64,000 bases of DNA from Archilochus colubris (Eukaryota; Chordata; Aves; Apodiformes; Trochilidae), in the NCBI GenBank assembly GCA_023079485.1, contig CM041085.1, forward strand, positions 35,635,121-35,699,120, given 5' to 3'. Position numbers and translations under genes: made by a program. Of the stretch, positions 22,747-34,150 are shown one piece after another (position 1 is the first letter of the stretch; each line of letters starts with the position of its first letter). The notes under the pieces were generated by a model. It was not told where the DNA came from. It saw only the letters and a list, made by a program, of their open reading frames with translations, and made no database searches.

Positions 22747-25700
22747 TTAAATTAAGGACTGTGAAATGTACAGTGACAAGCTCACCATTGGAGAGAATAA
22801 GTAACAGATTTCTAAGTGGGTTTCATGCGGTGGTTAATACAGGTTAACTACCAGGTGTCTCCTAACTCTGCATCATGCATCATCCGAGCATGCAGAATAG
22901 TACACTAAGATGTATTTCAAATTAAGAAAAAAAAAAAAATGCAAATCATTTATAAGTGACTCACTATATGTGAATTACATGCACAGAACTTTTCCTTGTC
23001 AAGAAGTCTCTCTACGCTGACAACTGCCTTTCAGTATTTCCCAAATACTAGATCTTTTTCATCAATAGTTTGTGGTAGAGCAGAAAAACTTGCTGCAATT
23101 CCAATTTCCTTCTGAGCTTGAAGTCCTGCATAGTTTGGCCTAGAATACTTCACCCGTAGAGAGGTGGAAGGGAACAGACTGATTCCCAGTCACATGTTAC
23201 TGTTACCCTGGAAGACAGCTCCTGAAAGATGAGATTATTCCATTCACATGTTGCTAATGAAAACATTTTTCTTCATCACAGAAGCCTAAAGTTTTGCCTG
23301 ATCCATGTCTTCAAAAAAATCACGTCTGTGCCATGATACAAGAAGAGAAGTGGGCAAAAAAAAATTACTAAAAAGACAGATGATGGCTGTTTTCCAGTGT
23401 TTGGAATGTGTGATTTAGGACTGCAATCAAAACCTAAGCAAATGTCTCTGAAAGACATTGCCATTGCAAAAAAAGCAAAGCCTTCTTCAGATCTAAAAAA
23501 GATCTAAAAAATCTAAAAACTGAGGATTTGGTTGAATTATCATTCCTAGAATGTTCAGTATGTCTTAATTTCAAAATAGATTTTCTGACATTATTCTTAA
23601 TACTCTCTCTCTTGCACAGTATCTCGTGGGGTTTTTAAGTACTGTTGGTCTTTGTAGGTATCTTATTAAAACCTCACCTGCACTGAGACATAAATTAATA
23701 ACTTGTTTCTTGACAAGATTTTTTACAGCCCCACACTGAATATAACACATTTTGGGCTCATTCTAGGGACTGTTAAAACGAACCACATTGACAAAGTGTA
23801 ATGCCTGCAAATTTTTACTGCTTTGACACTAAAGACTCTGAAACTTTCATCCCAAAATACAAAAGCATTAGAAAAAATCTTTTCATATAAAAAGACCTAA
23901 TCTGAGGAAGTTTAGCAGAATCTAGGGAAGGCTCCTGAGGAACAAACCAAGGCCATGCTATAGCCTCCTCTATAGAAACACTCGTGTTCTGAGAAGCTGT
24001 CACAGACCTGATTGTTTTCGCCAACTGATACTTCAGGACTAGAGCAAACAGCAAGCATCATTATAATATGGGTATGTATTGCTATACATCTTCTCTTCCT
24101 GTAAGACTGAACTTCCTGAAGACATCTGTAAAGATTCTGTTCCATATTCAAGTGCTAGGCGAGAGGAAAAAACTGTATCTACACTTTGTATGAAAGATTA
24201 TCCTGAGAGTTCTGAGACATTTACTTAAAACTATAAATCTTACTGTTGCTTTGAACTTCCAAGTGGAACATGATAAACCTACTATGACAGCTGTTTGCTA
24301 CTTAGTTTCTATCGGGTACTTTGTTCTGTACAAAAAGGGTTAATCCATACACATTCAAATTAGGATTCCATTATTTTTTAGAAAAGAGAACAACGAACGT
24401 TCTTTTTTATAAAGATCAAACAGCCAAACTTTGTGTAATTTACGACAGCTCCTCTATCTAATGGTCCCTCCATATAGTAGGAAGCCTTGACAAACACAAA
24501 AGCCTCTGATTAGGAGTGTAACACTATAGGTCATGTATTACTAAAGTTCTGCTCTGCATGATACTCTAATGAGAAGTATATGACTTGCAATTTTATACTG
24601 AATGGTCCCTTAATGAGTTAATGATTTGCTGGAAATGGATTCAACAAATAATATTTAAATTTTCTTGTACTAAATTTAAACTAAGTCAGAATTCCCCCTC
24701 ATTCTTCACATAGAAATCACTTTATGCTTCATTTCCATCTTTTTCACATTATAAGACACAAAACTTTAATGTTCATATCTAGCTCAGTGTAGAGAATGGA
24801 GACATAATTCTTAGTTATGAACTTTGCAGGGTTATTATGTTTTGTACACAACCTAAGCTGCTAGCAATACTATACACATATTTCCAAAAGGCATTACTAA
24901 TACCACGGCACTATTAATGTGTTAACTTTTCTTGAACACAGGCCTTCTAGAAAAAAATCCTGAAAGATAAATAAATCTTCAAAATAAATAAAAATGTTTT
25001 ATTGGCAGCATATGAGACAGTTTGCAACATGCAAATACCGGCTTGTATTATCATTATTCCCTTTAAAACTCTACATAATGATCTGCACAAGACATAGAAG
25101 GCAGTCAGACTTATTAATATTATGTTTACAAAACTATTAGTATCTCTATAGCAACACTAGGAACATACTGTTCTGCTATAAAATGGAAGAGAAATATTGT
25201 CAAATGAACACTAAATTCACAAGAAACTTTCCTCCACAGTAAACAAAAGTTTTTTCCTTCTTGTAATTTCATGTAATGTACACTAAGAACAACCTATAAC
25301 ATCTCAATCTATTATGTCTGTATAGAAAGTAACAGACTAATGAAAAGTTTATAATATTAAATTAAAAATGAATGCACTTAAGTTTTGTGACTGTTTGCTT
25401 CCTAAATGCAGTTGAGTCCACCTCATTATCATTCCATCTTCTACACTGAGCTACCTGGTAGAACTTACACTTTGTAAACATGTAAACAGCTGTAAATGTA
25501 ACGAGAAAAAGGTGATTATTTGCCAGGTATAGATAATACTTTCTATTGCTCTGATTTCTTCACAAGTGACACCAAATGAGAACAATAAACAGGTGTATAC
25601 TGTAAAATGCTTGAATGAATAACTTTTTGGACACATTTTGATATGAGTTGAATGGTGATTAAAGGTACTAAGCTCATAAGCCAGCACTGTTAGCAGTCTG

Positions 25701-28700
25701 TAGCATGCATTACAGCCTCAAAACTGTGGACTATATGTTCTTTGATAAACATGAGATTTAATTATTAATTCCTCTTCACTTCAAATTCTTTTTTAGCTTT
25801 TCTCAGCCAGGTTGAATCTGCCAGACTGGTCACACTTCTCTGTCTTCACTTAATATGTCCAATCAGCATTAGAGGACATGTGAGGAATAGGCACAGAAGT
25901 GGAATCACACTGACACCTACCAGATGTCGTGACATAAATGACACAGGAATCGTATTTTAAAATGTGGGGAGTCACTTACTGTGCAGAACTTTGAAAACAC
26001 CCTAAACTTTAGTGGTCCCTTGTGTTGATGAAGGGACAATGGTGGAAGCCATGGGGCTGCAGCAAGAAATTTGCGCAATTCCCTTCTACAAAGAGTTCTA
26101 AAATAATTCCTGTGTTTAGTTAACACTCCATGGTGGAAAGTGAGTTTTTATATGAATCTCTTGCCTAGCGCATCACAAGTTTAATAGCTATAAATATTTA
26201 TTTCAATTCCTTCAAGTAGTCATCCACAGATGTCTTTTTCATGCTTTGCAGTCAGCACCTGGTGTACATCCCAACCAAGGAGCACTCGCTCTTCTTGTTA
26301 TCTCAGAGCACGCATCTATGGATCGATTTGAGCAGTTGCTATGAGCAGTCATAAATAAACCCTAGTGGGTATCCTGAGTGGGCTCACTTAGTGAGTTGTT
26401 AACCCCCTAGTATAAATACAGAAAAGAAACCAACTCTTTTCTAGAGCTTTCCCTGATTTTACCTGAAGGCTTGCTTTTAACCTAACAATTACTATGCCAG
26501 GTGAAAATGGTCTTAGATTTGATTTTTGGGGATGTGCCTACCAAAAAAATCCCAGAAGGATACACAAACCTACTGGATATTGCTGGAAAATCCATGCAGT
26601 GCAGCTACACATCTAACTGGGTGTTAGTTTGAGGTAGAAGACGTTGGGAAGAGTTTTCTAGGGATATAAGTTAGGTATGTTACAAAACAGGCTACAGGTT
26701 CTTCACAACCCCTAATTATAAGATATATGCCACATCAAAACATACTCAAATAATAAATTAATCCCTATGCCCCGTACATGTGGGCATAGTTTGTCACCAC
26801 TTTCCTTCCAATCCTATATGCAACCAAGTCTTATTTTAAAAGGAAGAATGCAAACACAAACAAGGTGACTGCTAAGAAGATACAATATAAAGGTTTTAAA
26901 TTAGCTATTAAAATTAAAACATCTTGTTTCGCTTTTAAGTAATACGTGTGATTTTTCAAAAATTATCTAGAATAAACAGAAAACATGACATAAATGTGAA
27001 TCCAGACTCATCCTGCTAAATAACCAACCTCTATATTAAATTTACCACAATAAAAGGGAGGTGAGAAAGCCACATTGAGTCATAGATGAAAGATGTTTTT
27101 TCACATCTGAACAGGAGAATAATGATTCATCAAAAAGACAGAGGAAACGTAGTTTAAGAGTGTGTATTTATCCTTACCTGGAAAAAGGATCTTCAATTTC
27201 TGCTGAGGCTATTCAAGTTTGAGATAAAAATCCCCAGTGATATACCACTATAACAGGGAATTTCAGTATTCAGATTTAGTTAGGAAAGACAGATTATTAA
27301 GACAAACAAGGTTCCTGAAAATTAATTTGAAGACCTTTGTATCACGGCCTTATCTCTTTTACATACATCCCATTTACAACATACCACGTTTTTAATGGAC
27401 GTTTCACACAGGAGATAAGATTTAACTCTTACTCTGAACATCTAAAAAATCTGGAATATTTAGGTCTTTTCATAGTGATGGGAAGCTGTGCGATTTGAAT
27501 CCAGATCAAGATTCAGATTCTGAAAACTGATACAGGAAGAACGAGCTATGACCTTCATGGGGAAGGGACATGCTGTGAAATGCAGTGGTGCCAAAGCTAC
27601 AAAAGGTGTAAGCTTTACTGACACGGAGATTTCATCGGGTCTGTCAGGCTACATCTGCATTTCCAAGTAGACAAGCAAAAAAACCTAACTTGCATTACCA
27701 AGTAATGCACACCAACATAAGTAACTTTCCACAGAAAAACAGTTGGTACCAAAGACCTGACAAAAAGCCTACTTGACCATTTTTCTTAAAGAGTGGAGGT
27801 TCAACTGGTTTTACAATTGTTAACCATTTCTTTCAACTGGTGTATCTAGTAAAACCACCATAACAGTTTCCCCAGAAGATGAGACCTGGTTTGCCCAATT
27901 ACCTCCACTAAAAAATCAATTTTAAAAATATCATTTAAAAAACAATTGCTTTGTTAACATTTATGCCAAGAAAGAAAAAAAAACCTCCTGTAAACTTTCC
28001 TTTGCAATGGGAATTGAGCTTTGTAAGCCTGGACTTGTGAACCATCTCTGTCTTAGAGCCGTACAAACAGTACAGATAAATTTTGAAGTTGGAAAACAGG
28101 TAATTCAAACACATAATAAAGGGAATAAGTAACCAAGACAAAGCCACTGACTGCCACACTTCAGTAAGAAAAAGCAGAGCTCAGCATGGCTTCTGGATCT
28201 TTCCAACAGGGACTGTCGCATCAGAACACAGCAAGCTTCATTGCTGCCTTTTAGCATGCTTTTTATCATAGCAGATAGGTAACCCAATGGGTAAGATGCA
28301 GCCCTCACCCTCACAGCACCACTTTGTGTTAATTATTATTTCATGGTGTGAGAACACTTTCTGACTTCAGTGAGACTGGATTTAACAGTCCTGGAATTTT
28401 TCTCTTACTGAGAAGGAAGAGCCAACATTGCTCTTATCCCTGCAAGGGTCAACACTGTAATTTGTGGCACAGATGCTACAAGTTCAGCTTCCCAAAGCAT
28501 TTTGATCTTGCCCAGTCTCAGCTCAGGTCTCTCACAAAAGCTGACTCTGAAGATTCACGCCAATGACAAGGACAAAGTCACATTTCTTTTTTTTTCATTT
28601 TTCTTGTTTTTCTTTTGTCTTTATCCTCTTTGCCTTGAGTAAGAAAAGCTCTGAATTTAATGACTGTTCATGCATATTTGGAAGCACAGAGCTAAGAGTG

Positions 28701-31164
28701 AAGCAGAGCTTATATTCACATGCTTTTATCAGTGTCCACTCAATTGACACTGAAGTTGGCTGGCTACAATCAGCAGGATGCAAAACTGAAACCCTTTCAA
28801 GTGTGGCATAAATTACCCTCCTTCTTCAGATAAGCTACCACTGGAAGCGAAAGCAGAAAAGATTCAGAGAAAATAGGGATGAGCTGGTTTCAGTGGATAG
28901 GGAGGGCCACGGATCTGGGAATTTTCCCGTTTCTTACAAGTGAAGGCATTTCCCTTATTCAATACTGAGATGTTTTTGTAAGTTAAATACAAGAGACAGC
29001 AGCTAGATCTTCTTTCATTTGTAAATGTCAAGAAGTTCATGACTCCTTTTTTTCCTGAATGCTCCTTATCCCCCAGCAGCAAAGAGACCCAAACTGTTTT
29101 AGGGTTGGGCAGCCATGTGTGTTCTCTGTCATGGTATTAGGCACACTTCCAATCTCTTGCCTGGCCAACAAGTCACAAAGTCACACACTAGGTTTTAGGA
29201 CAATCTGTCCTTTGATGTGATTAGCAGTCTCTGACCACAACTGCACTTCGACCACAGGCATGCATCTGAGCACATAGAAGCAGAGGTTTAGCAGCATGTG
29301 CTTCCCTCCACACAAAATTTCACATTACCCTTCCCTCAAGAGTTTGGGCATGGGTGTCTTACACTATCCAGGAAAGGTAAGCTGTGAGGTATGAAGAAGC
29401 ACGGGACATGAACACATCTTAATTGTCATTTGTGAATTTGGACATTCAACTGTCTGATCACCTGTGCATACATCTAAGTAACACAGTTCTTCAAAGGAGC
29501 ACATAAAAATTACTGCAAAATCAAGACAACTGGGAAGGTAAATCACATGTATTAATTAAGTGTAATCACATTAAGTGCATCTCATATTGTTTTCTGCATT
29601 AATTAACAATAGTTTATGTTTCTCTTGGAACTTTTCTATATATAAAATTCTTGCTACTAATCACTTCTAGAGATACAGCCACAGGGCACTCATAAAAATT
29701 GTGAAATTTTGCTCTGTAAAGCTTTATGTATGAAAACCTTTCCAAAAATCCTGAAAAATCATATGGATACTACTACAGGTAGTCAGTCTTTTTTCAAATG
29801 AGACTACTATACTCCTACGCTTTTGTTGTCATTTTATGATGGCCAATACCCAGTGACAGTTGTACCTGAGGAAAAAACCCAAACAAACCCGAATGGACAA
29901 AAGGCACATTTTCCAAATTACATTCTAAGCTCTTAAAAAACTTCCATTCCCTGTTTATATTAATCATAATACATAGGACTTCAGGAGCTGTGGCATAGCA
30001 GAGACTTTGTGAGATGAGGAATCTCCCGTCAGCCTCCACCACCCAGGATATACACAGAACAAAAATGCACATAGAACAGATTCATCTTAGCCTGGTTCAG
30101 TACAGACACTGATGCACCACTTATACAAGCTGTGTATACTTGCAAAGACAAAATGATGCAATTCACTATCAAAAGCTGTATTATCATGATTAAAAAAAAA
30201 ATCTGTACTCCACAAGTTGCACAAATCTTTGACAGAGATGAAAACATAGCTATACATATTTAAATTACACTTAAAGGTTTCTCTAAATGAACATATGCAA
30301 ATGCTTGAAGCCCAGAGGCAGCTCTTTCTTGCACTCAAGACATTTACATAGCTTTCCAAGCTAATATTGAATCTAGTATTCAGTAAAATATCGTTAATTG
30401 CTTTCATAAATTCCTAACATCCTGTGAGATGTCTTTCCCCTCTGAGCTGAAAAATAGAATCTTCAAACAAAATCGTTGCAATCAAAGCAAGGCCAGAGAT
30501 TTTCACCATACAGTGTTTCTAACTGTAAGAAAACACAATTTTTGCTTTTCATCTTATTAACACTGTTTATTACAATTTAAAAAAAAAAAAATAGAAAAAT
30601 ACTATACTTTAGAAAGAAGAATAGGAATAGGAGGATTATGACACAAAGTTCAGTCAGAGAACTGGCTTGGTGTGTAATAGTAACTTGAGGAGAAGAGAGG
30701 AACTGCCACTGTGTATCACCCATAAGAGTTTTACCTCCTTAGTTACCAACTGTTAAAGGGAAAATTGCAAGAAAATGCAGAAAGCTGTTACAGTAAGATA
30801 TACAGTAATATATATGGAAGGCTTTTTTTACCCAACACCTGTAATATTACTGCGAGAACCCATTTATTTCCTCATCTTTCTAGATATTTTTATTATTTGT
30901 ACACAAATGTATAGTTTTTGCAACCTCTAGGAAACTACTGCCTTTATTGCCAACGGGCCTCTACATGTGGTAGCTGCAATATTTTTTCTCAAAGTATAGC
31001 ACTCAGGCTGTAAACTCCACCACACCATACAGACAAAGCAGCTGGATGAAAATTTCTAATCAATAGTCACTTTAAGCCTTTTGTTTTATGTATATTTATC
31101 ATGTCCCTTTGCTGATTTTCTCTCTCACAATTCTTTTCAGTTTCTCCTCTTCAAGAAAAGTTTT
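22747..31164. other. Intronic stretch without recognised elements
   Basis: AT-rich, unique-looking sequence with short homopolymer runs (for example A13 near 22927 and A-rich runs near 30580). No CR1 tail, LTR boundary or protein homology was recognised. The frames are short. Confidence 0.45.
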
Positions 31165-31170
31165 CTCTGG
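31165..31170. repeat. Left target-site duplication CTCTGG
   Basis: Six bases directly before the element's TG terminus, repeated exactly at 32005-32010. Confidence 0.85.
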
Positions 31171-31327
31171 TGTAGTGAAATGAGGCAACCAGGTGCCACT
31201 AATTGCCAGGGAGTGAGCATGAGCTTGTGTCAAGCCCACCTGTGCCTGATTAGGGTGGGCCCCCACTGCACATGAGCAGGACCAGGGGGCCAATAAAAGG
31301 TAAGACCCAAGACACAGGCTCATCTCA
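31171..31327 (+). repeat. Left inverted terminal repeat (LTR U3-like)
   Basis: Begins TGTAGTGAAATGAGGC. It contains a TATA-like 'ccaataaaagg' (31290-31300) followed by 'taagac', as expected near an LTR transcription start. It pairs with 31848-32004 with about six mismatches; beyond 31327 the two sides differ completely. Another CTACA occurs at 31384-31388, so the left side could also be read as a short LTR of 218 bp with an unrelated 3' part. Confidence 0.9.
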
Positions 31328-31418
31328 CACTGGAACTCACAATCTCGGCATGCTTGGCTTTAAGTGCTGCTTTCAGCACTGCACTACATTTATTGCTCCA
31401 CTAGAGCTCATCGCCATC

Positions 31419-31517
31419 AGGGTGAGGCTTATGAGGAGTCTCGAACCCACGGCCTCCAGTATTGCTTGGGTTGTGTCATTACGTGCTTAGCCGGCTGTGC
31501 CACTCAAGCCTCACCCT
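31419..31517 (-). repeat. tRNA-like unit 2 with a 12-bp closing stem
   Basis: The second, abutting copy starts AGGGTGAGGCTT (31517-31506) and ends AAGCCTCACCCT (31430-31419), a perfect 12-bp stem like an extended acceptor stem. The A box TGGCACAGCCGG is at 31502-31491 and the B box GGTTCGAGACT at 31447-31437, again 55 bases apart. A tRNA-derived, SINE-like origin is inferred from these motifs. Confidence 0.7.
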
Positions 31518-31595
31518 CTTGAACCCACGACCCCAGAGAATTGCTCGGGCTGTGTCATTACATGCTAGCCGGCTGTGCCACTCAAGCCTCACCCT
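31518..31595 (-). repeat. tRNA-like unit 1 (A box and B box)
   Basis: On the minus strand the unit starts AGGGTGAGGCTTGAG. It has TGGCACAGCCGG (31580-31569), a full match to the Pol III A-box consensus TRGCNNAGYNGG. Fifty-five bases on (start to start) is GGTTCAAGAGG (31525-31515), close to the B-box consensus. The spacing resembles tRNAs with a long variable arm (Leu or Ser type). It is not expected to be a working tRNA, since no regular anticodon arm or acceptor end is evident. It is about 85-90% identical to unit 2. Confidence 0.7.
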
Positions 31596-31635
31596 TTTTT
31601 CTGATTCGTCTGAGAACGGGCTAGATCGAGGTCTA

Positions 31636-31653
31636 TGCCCACATTCTCCACCA
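31636..31653 (-). other. Primer-binding-site-like motif after the LTR
   Basis: The minus strand reads TGGTGGAGAATGTGGGCA, starting two bases after the LTR's CTACA end. Beginning with TGG (complement of a tRNA CCA end) at this exact distance is the standard position of a retroviral tRNA primer site. I could not assign the complementary tRNA with confidence. Confidence 0.6.
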
Positions 31654-31655
31654 GA

Positions 31656-32004
31656 TGTAGCAAGCCGAACCTCTCTTAGGTGTAGCAAGATGAAGCTCTC
31701 TTAGCGAACAGCGCTTCAAAGTCCAACCAAGTGTTCCAGCAGAGACTCACGAGCGATGCTCTAAGCCTATGGCTCTCAGAGTTGACTAGCCCGGATCAGT
31801 GCTGCTGCTCCAAGAGCAACTGGCCACTCTGCTGGCTAGCTCGGGACTGAGCTGAGCCTGTGTCTTAGGTCTTACCTTTTATTGGCCCCCTGGTTCTGCT
31901 CATGCGCAGTGGGGGCCCACCCTAATTAGGCACAGGTGGGCTTGACACAAGCTCATGCTCACTCCCTGGCAATTAGTGGCACCTGGTTGCCTCATTTCAC
32001 TGCA
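31656..32004 (-). repeat. Minus-strand LTR, 349 bp (TGCAG...CTACA)
   Basis: Reads TG at 32004 and ends CTACA at 31656, with a TATA-like AATAAAAGG about 125 bp from its start. The last 50 bp are an imperfect tandem pair of 25-bp units (31656-31680 and 31681-31705), so the CTACA-type terminus occurs twice. It is followed after 2 nt by a primer-binding-site-like motif, the normal arrangement after a 5' LTR. Confidence 0.75.
31848..32004 (-). repeat. Right inverted terminal repeat (U3 part of the minus-strand LTR)
   Basis: Reverse-complement counterpart of 31171-31327. It keeps the CpG in 'ctgcgcatg' where the left copy has 'ctgcacatg', so the left copy shows the decayed form at that site. Confidence 0.9.
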
Positions 32005-32010
32005 CTCTGG
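32005..32010. repeat. Right target-site duplication CTCTGG
   Basis: Six bases directly after the element's CA terminus, identical to 31165-31170. Confidence 0.85.
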
Positions 32011-33304
32011 TACTAGTGATTGCACATGGCTTACGACTCCCACCACAGCTGGTACTGTGATCTTACCTTAAGCGTTAAATTATTGTAGTGGCCCTGCAAG
32101 GTGTCAGGAGAAAAAACCAAAACATAAGCACTAGGAAGTGTGGCAGGAATCTAAACTGCTCACGTCTGGACTGAACAGTACTTCAGTGTGGTGCAATTTT
32201 AATGATGATGGAACCTCTGCTTCATGGGACCCTCTTCTTTCCCCACTCCTGCATTTTGGATTTATTTTTCTGTTTGTTTAAATTAGACTTAATACAAATT
32301 CACACATGCCACAAGAATTCTAAAAGAATATTGTGGAATACCCACATGATTAATATTTTTTATTGATTTAAACCCTTAGGGTCTATTTCACGGATTTAAA
32401 AAAAAAAACTGAATAGGGCAGACTATCCTGTCACCAGTCAATGTAATTTAACACAAATCCATACAAGAGAATTGATCTTAGTGAGATTATCTCTGATATG
32501 GTTTACAAATACTGACTCTTAGTGCATTAACTTAGGCCCTCTTTGCTCTGAAAGAGATTTTTATGCTTACTCTCTTACCAGATGGGCACCCAAGTATTTT
32601 ATAAAAGATGACAGAAAAATTACATTATATGAAGTTAGGAAGAGGCAGACTAATATCAAAACAGGAAAAAAAAGAGGACAAAAGTAATGAATTTGCCTGA
32701 ACCAATCTTGTATTTCATGACCTCATCATGCAGAAGCTGCCTATCTATTTCACAACAACCTATAAATATTAAAAGTTTTTTTTTTCTGCATCTCTTATCA
32801 AAAGCTTCCAGTATCAATTGTTTTCACAAATGTTTTCTCCTGCAAGTAGTGAATGCCTCTTCATCAATCTTTTATCAAAAGCAATCTTGTTCTGATTTCA
32901 GTCTTATCAGAAAAGCTTCTGTCTCTTCTTTGTTGTTCCTTTCTTTTTTTTTCTTCCCCTTTCTTGGCAGAAGATACATGAATATCATTTTACACTTGAC
33001 TGTGACTGCATCTCCATCGATCAGAAAATAAAAAGGAAGTCTGAAGGATGTCACGGCCCTGCAGAGCTCCAAACAACAGAAACATATGTAATGATTCCAC
33101 TGCACTGTGTGCATGCCCACATGAGTGCTAATACTCCTTTTCTCAAGGAATGCTTCTAATGTCAAATATTTCTATGAAGAGTGAAGAAAGATTTAACACA
33201 GGACTGCATTTCCAGACACCTTCCTGACACTTTGTCAGGAAGTTTGAAAGAGAACACACACTATCAAAACAACACAGCACAGAGCTTGAGCTTTCAGCCT
33301 TACT
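32011..33304. other. Intronic stretch without recognised elements
   Basis: AT-rich. Overlapping frames at 32687-33031 (+) and 32875-33165 (-) show no recognisable protein. Confidence 0.45.
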
Positions 33305-34150
33305 TGTCATGTGGGGTGTACATGGTAAGGTTTTGGTTGGGGGGTCTGTGGTGGGAAGCTGTGCAGGAAGAGGCTCTGAGCTGCCCTGTGCAGTGTCACA
33401 GCTGAGCCCAGTCACTTCTGGAAACAGTGGTACCAACCCACAGTGTGCCAAAACTGCAGCCAGGCATGTTAGCCTGTGGCACCCCAGATCCAACCTATTT
33501 ATGAAAACCTGCAGCTACCAGAGTGAAGAAGATGGTCATGAAGAGAAATGGCTGGAGGTATGTTGCTGAGAAGATAGCTGGAGATGTACTGCTGAAGGTG
33601 CTGTGGTGGAAACATGGCCAGAGGAAGGAAGGTCCCCATGCCAAAAGGAGGCATTCACAGGGGACTTCAGGCCACAGGCAAGCCCGTGTTGGAAGACACT
33701 TGAGGGTCTCCACCCCAAGGGAACCCCAAACAAGCAAGAGACACCTTTGAAGGATTGAAACCTATGGGTCACCTGTACCCCCTAGCAATACTAAGAATGA
33801 AGGAGAGTGTAGTGGGGTTGTGACAGAGAGGGAAAGGAAAAACAGCAAGGAAACCTTTATGTCCTTGACTCCTCCAGCCACCTGTGCTGCCCAATGTCTC
33901 ACCAAAGAGACTGGGAGAGCATAACCCAAATTTAAAATAAGGGAACTTCAGACTAAGAAGACAGGCAAAATGTTTACTTAGGGGTTTGTTGATTTGCTTA
34001 TGTTTGTTGTGGGTTTTTTCACTCAATACACAACTTGGTGATCAGAAGCATGTGCTAATTGAAAACAAATTAAATTTAGTTAAAATTCTGTGTCCACAAT
34101 GTGTTGCCTGCAAGACCTGGTTGACCTCCTTGAACTCACAGGGCACTGAG
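33305..34150 (+). mobile_element. Decayed ERVL-type LTR, plus strand
   Basis: The plus strand starts TGTCATGTGGGGTG at 33305 and continues 'catggtaaggttttggttgg', very like the start of the same broad class of avian ERVL LTRs seen at 13182 (TGTATTGGGTTTG..GGCAAGGTTTTGGT). A region rich in 'ctgcagc', 'gagaag' and 'catgcc' units follows, then a T/G-rich 3' part with 'aacaaattaaattta' (34065-34080) and a 'tgttgcctgcaag' segment. It is much more diverged than the LTR at 13182, and the 3' edge is approximate. Several overlapping 70-116-codon frames inside have no protein identity. Confidence 0.6.

Larger units (their letters stand above)
31171..32004 (-). mobile_element. LTR-derived element with inverted (U3-U3) ends and tandem tRNA-like units
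   Basis: A discrete 834-bp insertion. It starts TGTAGTGAAATGAGG and its other end, read inward, is TGCAGTGAAATGAGG. The two 157-bp ends (31171-31327 and 31848-32004) are inverted copies differing at about six positions, mostly transitions. A perfect 6-bp direct repeat CTCTGG flanks it (31165-31170 and 32005-32010), so it entered as one unit. On the minus strand the right part is organised as an LTR (32004 to 31656), a TC spacer, a primer-binding-site-like motif, a leader and two tRNA-like units. The left end is an inverted U3 copy in place of a direct second LTR. It carries no protein frame and is non-autonomous. TG...CA termini and a 6-bp duplication fit a retroviral-type integrase. I do not recognise the family by name. 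Confidence 0.85.

Noticed and set aside
31419..31595. Functional tRNA genes
   Set aside because: The A and B boxes are good, but no proper anticodon arm or standard acceptor end can be drawn and the T-arm stem is imperfect.
31636..31653. Naming the primer tRNA for the primer-site-like motif
   Set aside because: The 18 nt did not match the 3' end of any tRNA that I could recall with confidence.
31171..32004. Reading the inverted-end element as an ordinary cut-and-paste DNA transposon
   Set aside because: TG/CA termini, a 6-bp duplication, an LTR ending in CTACA and a correctly spaced primer-site-like motif fit LTR-element chemistry better, and no known DNA-transposon end matches.
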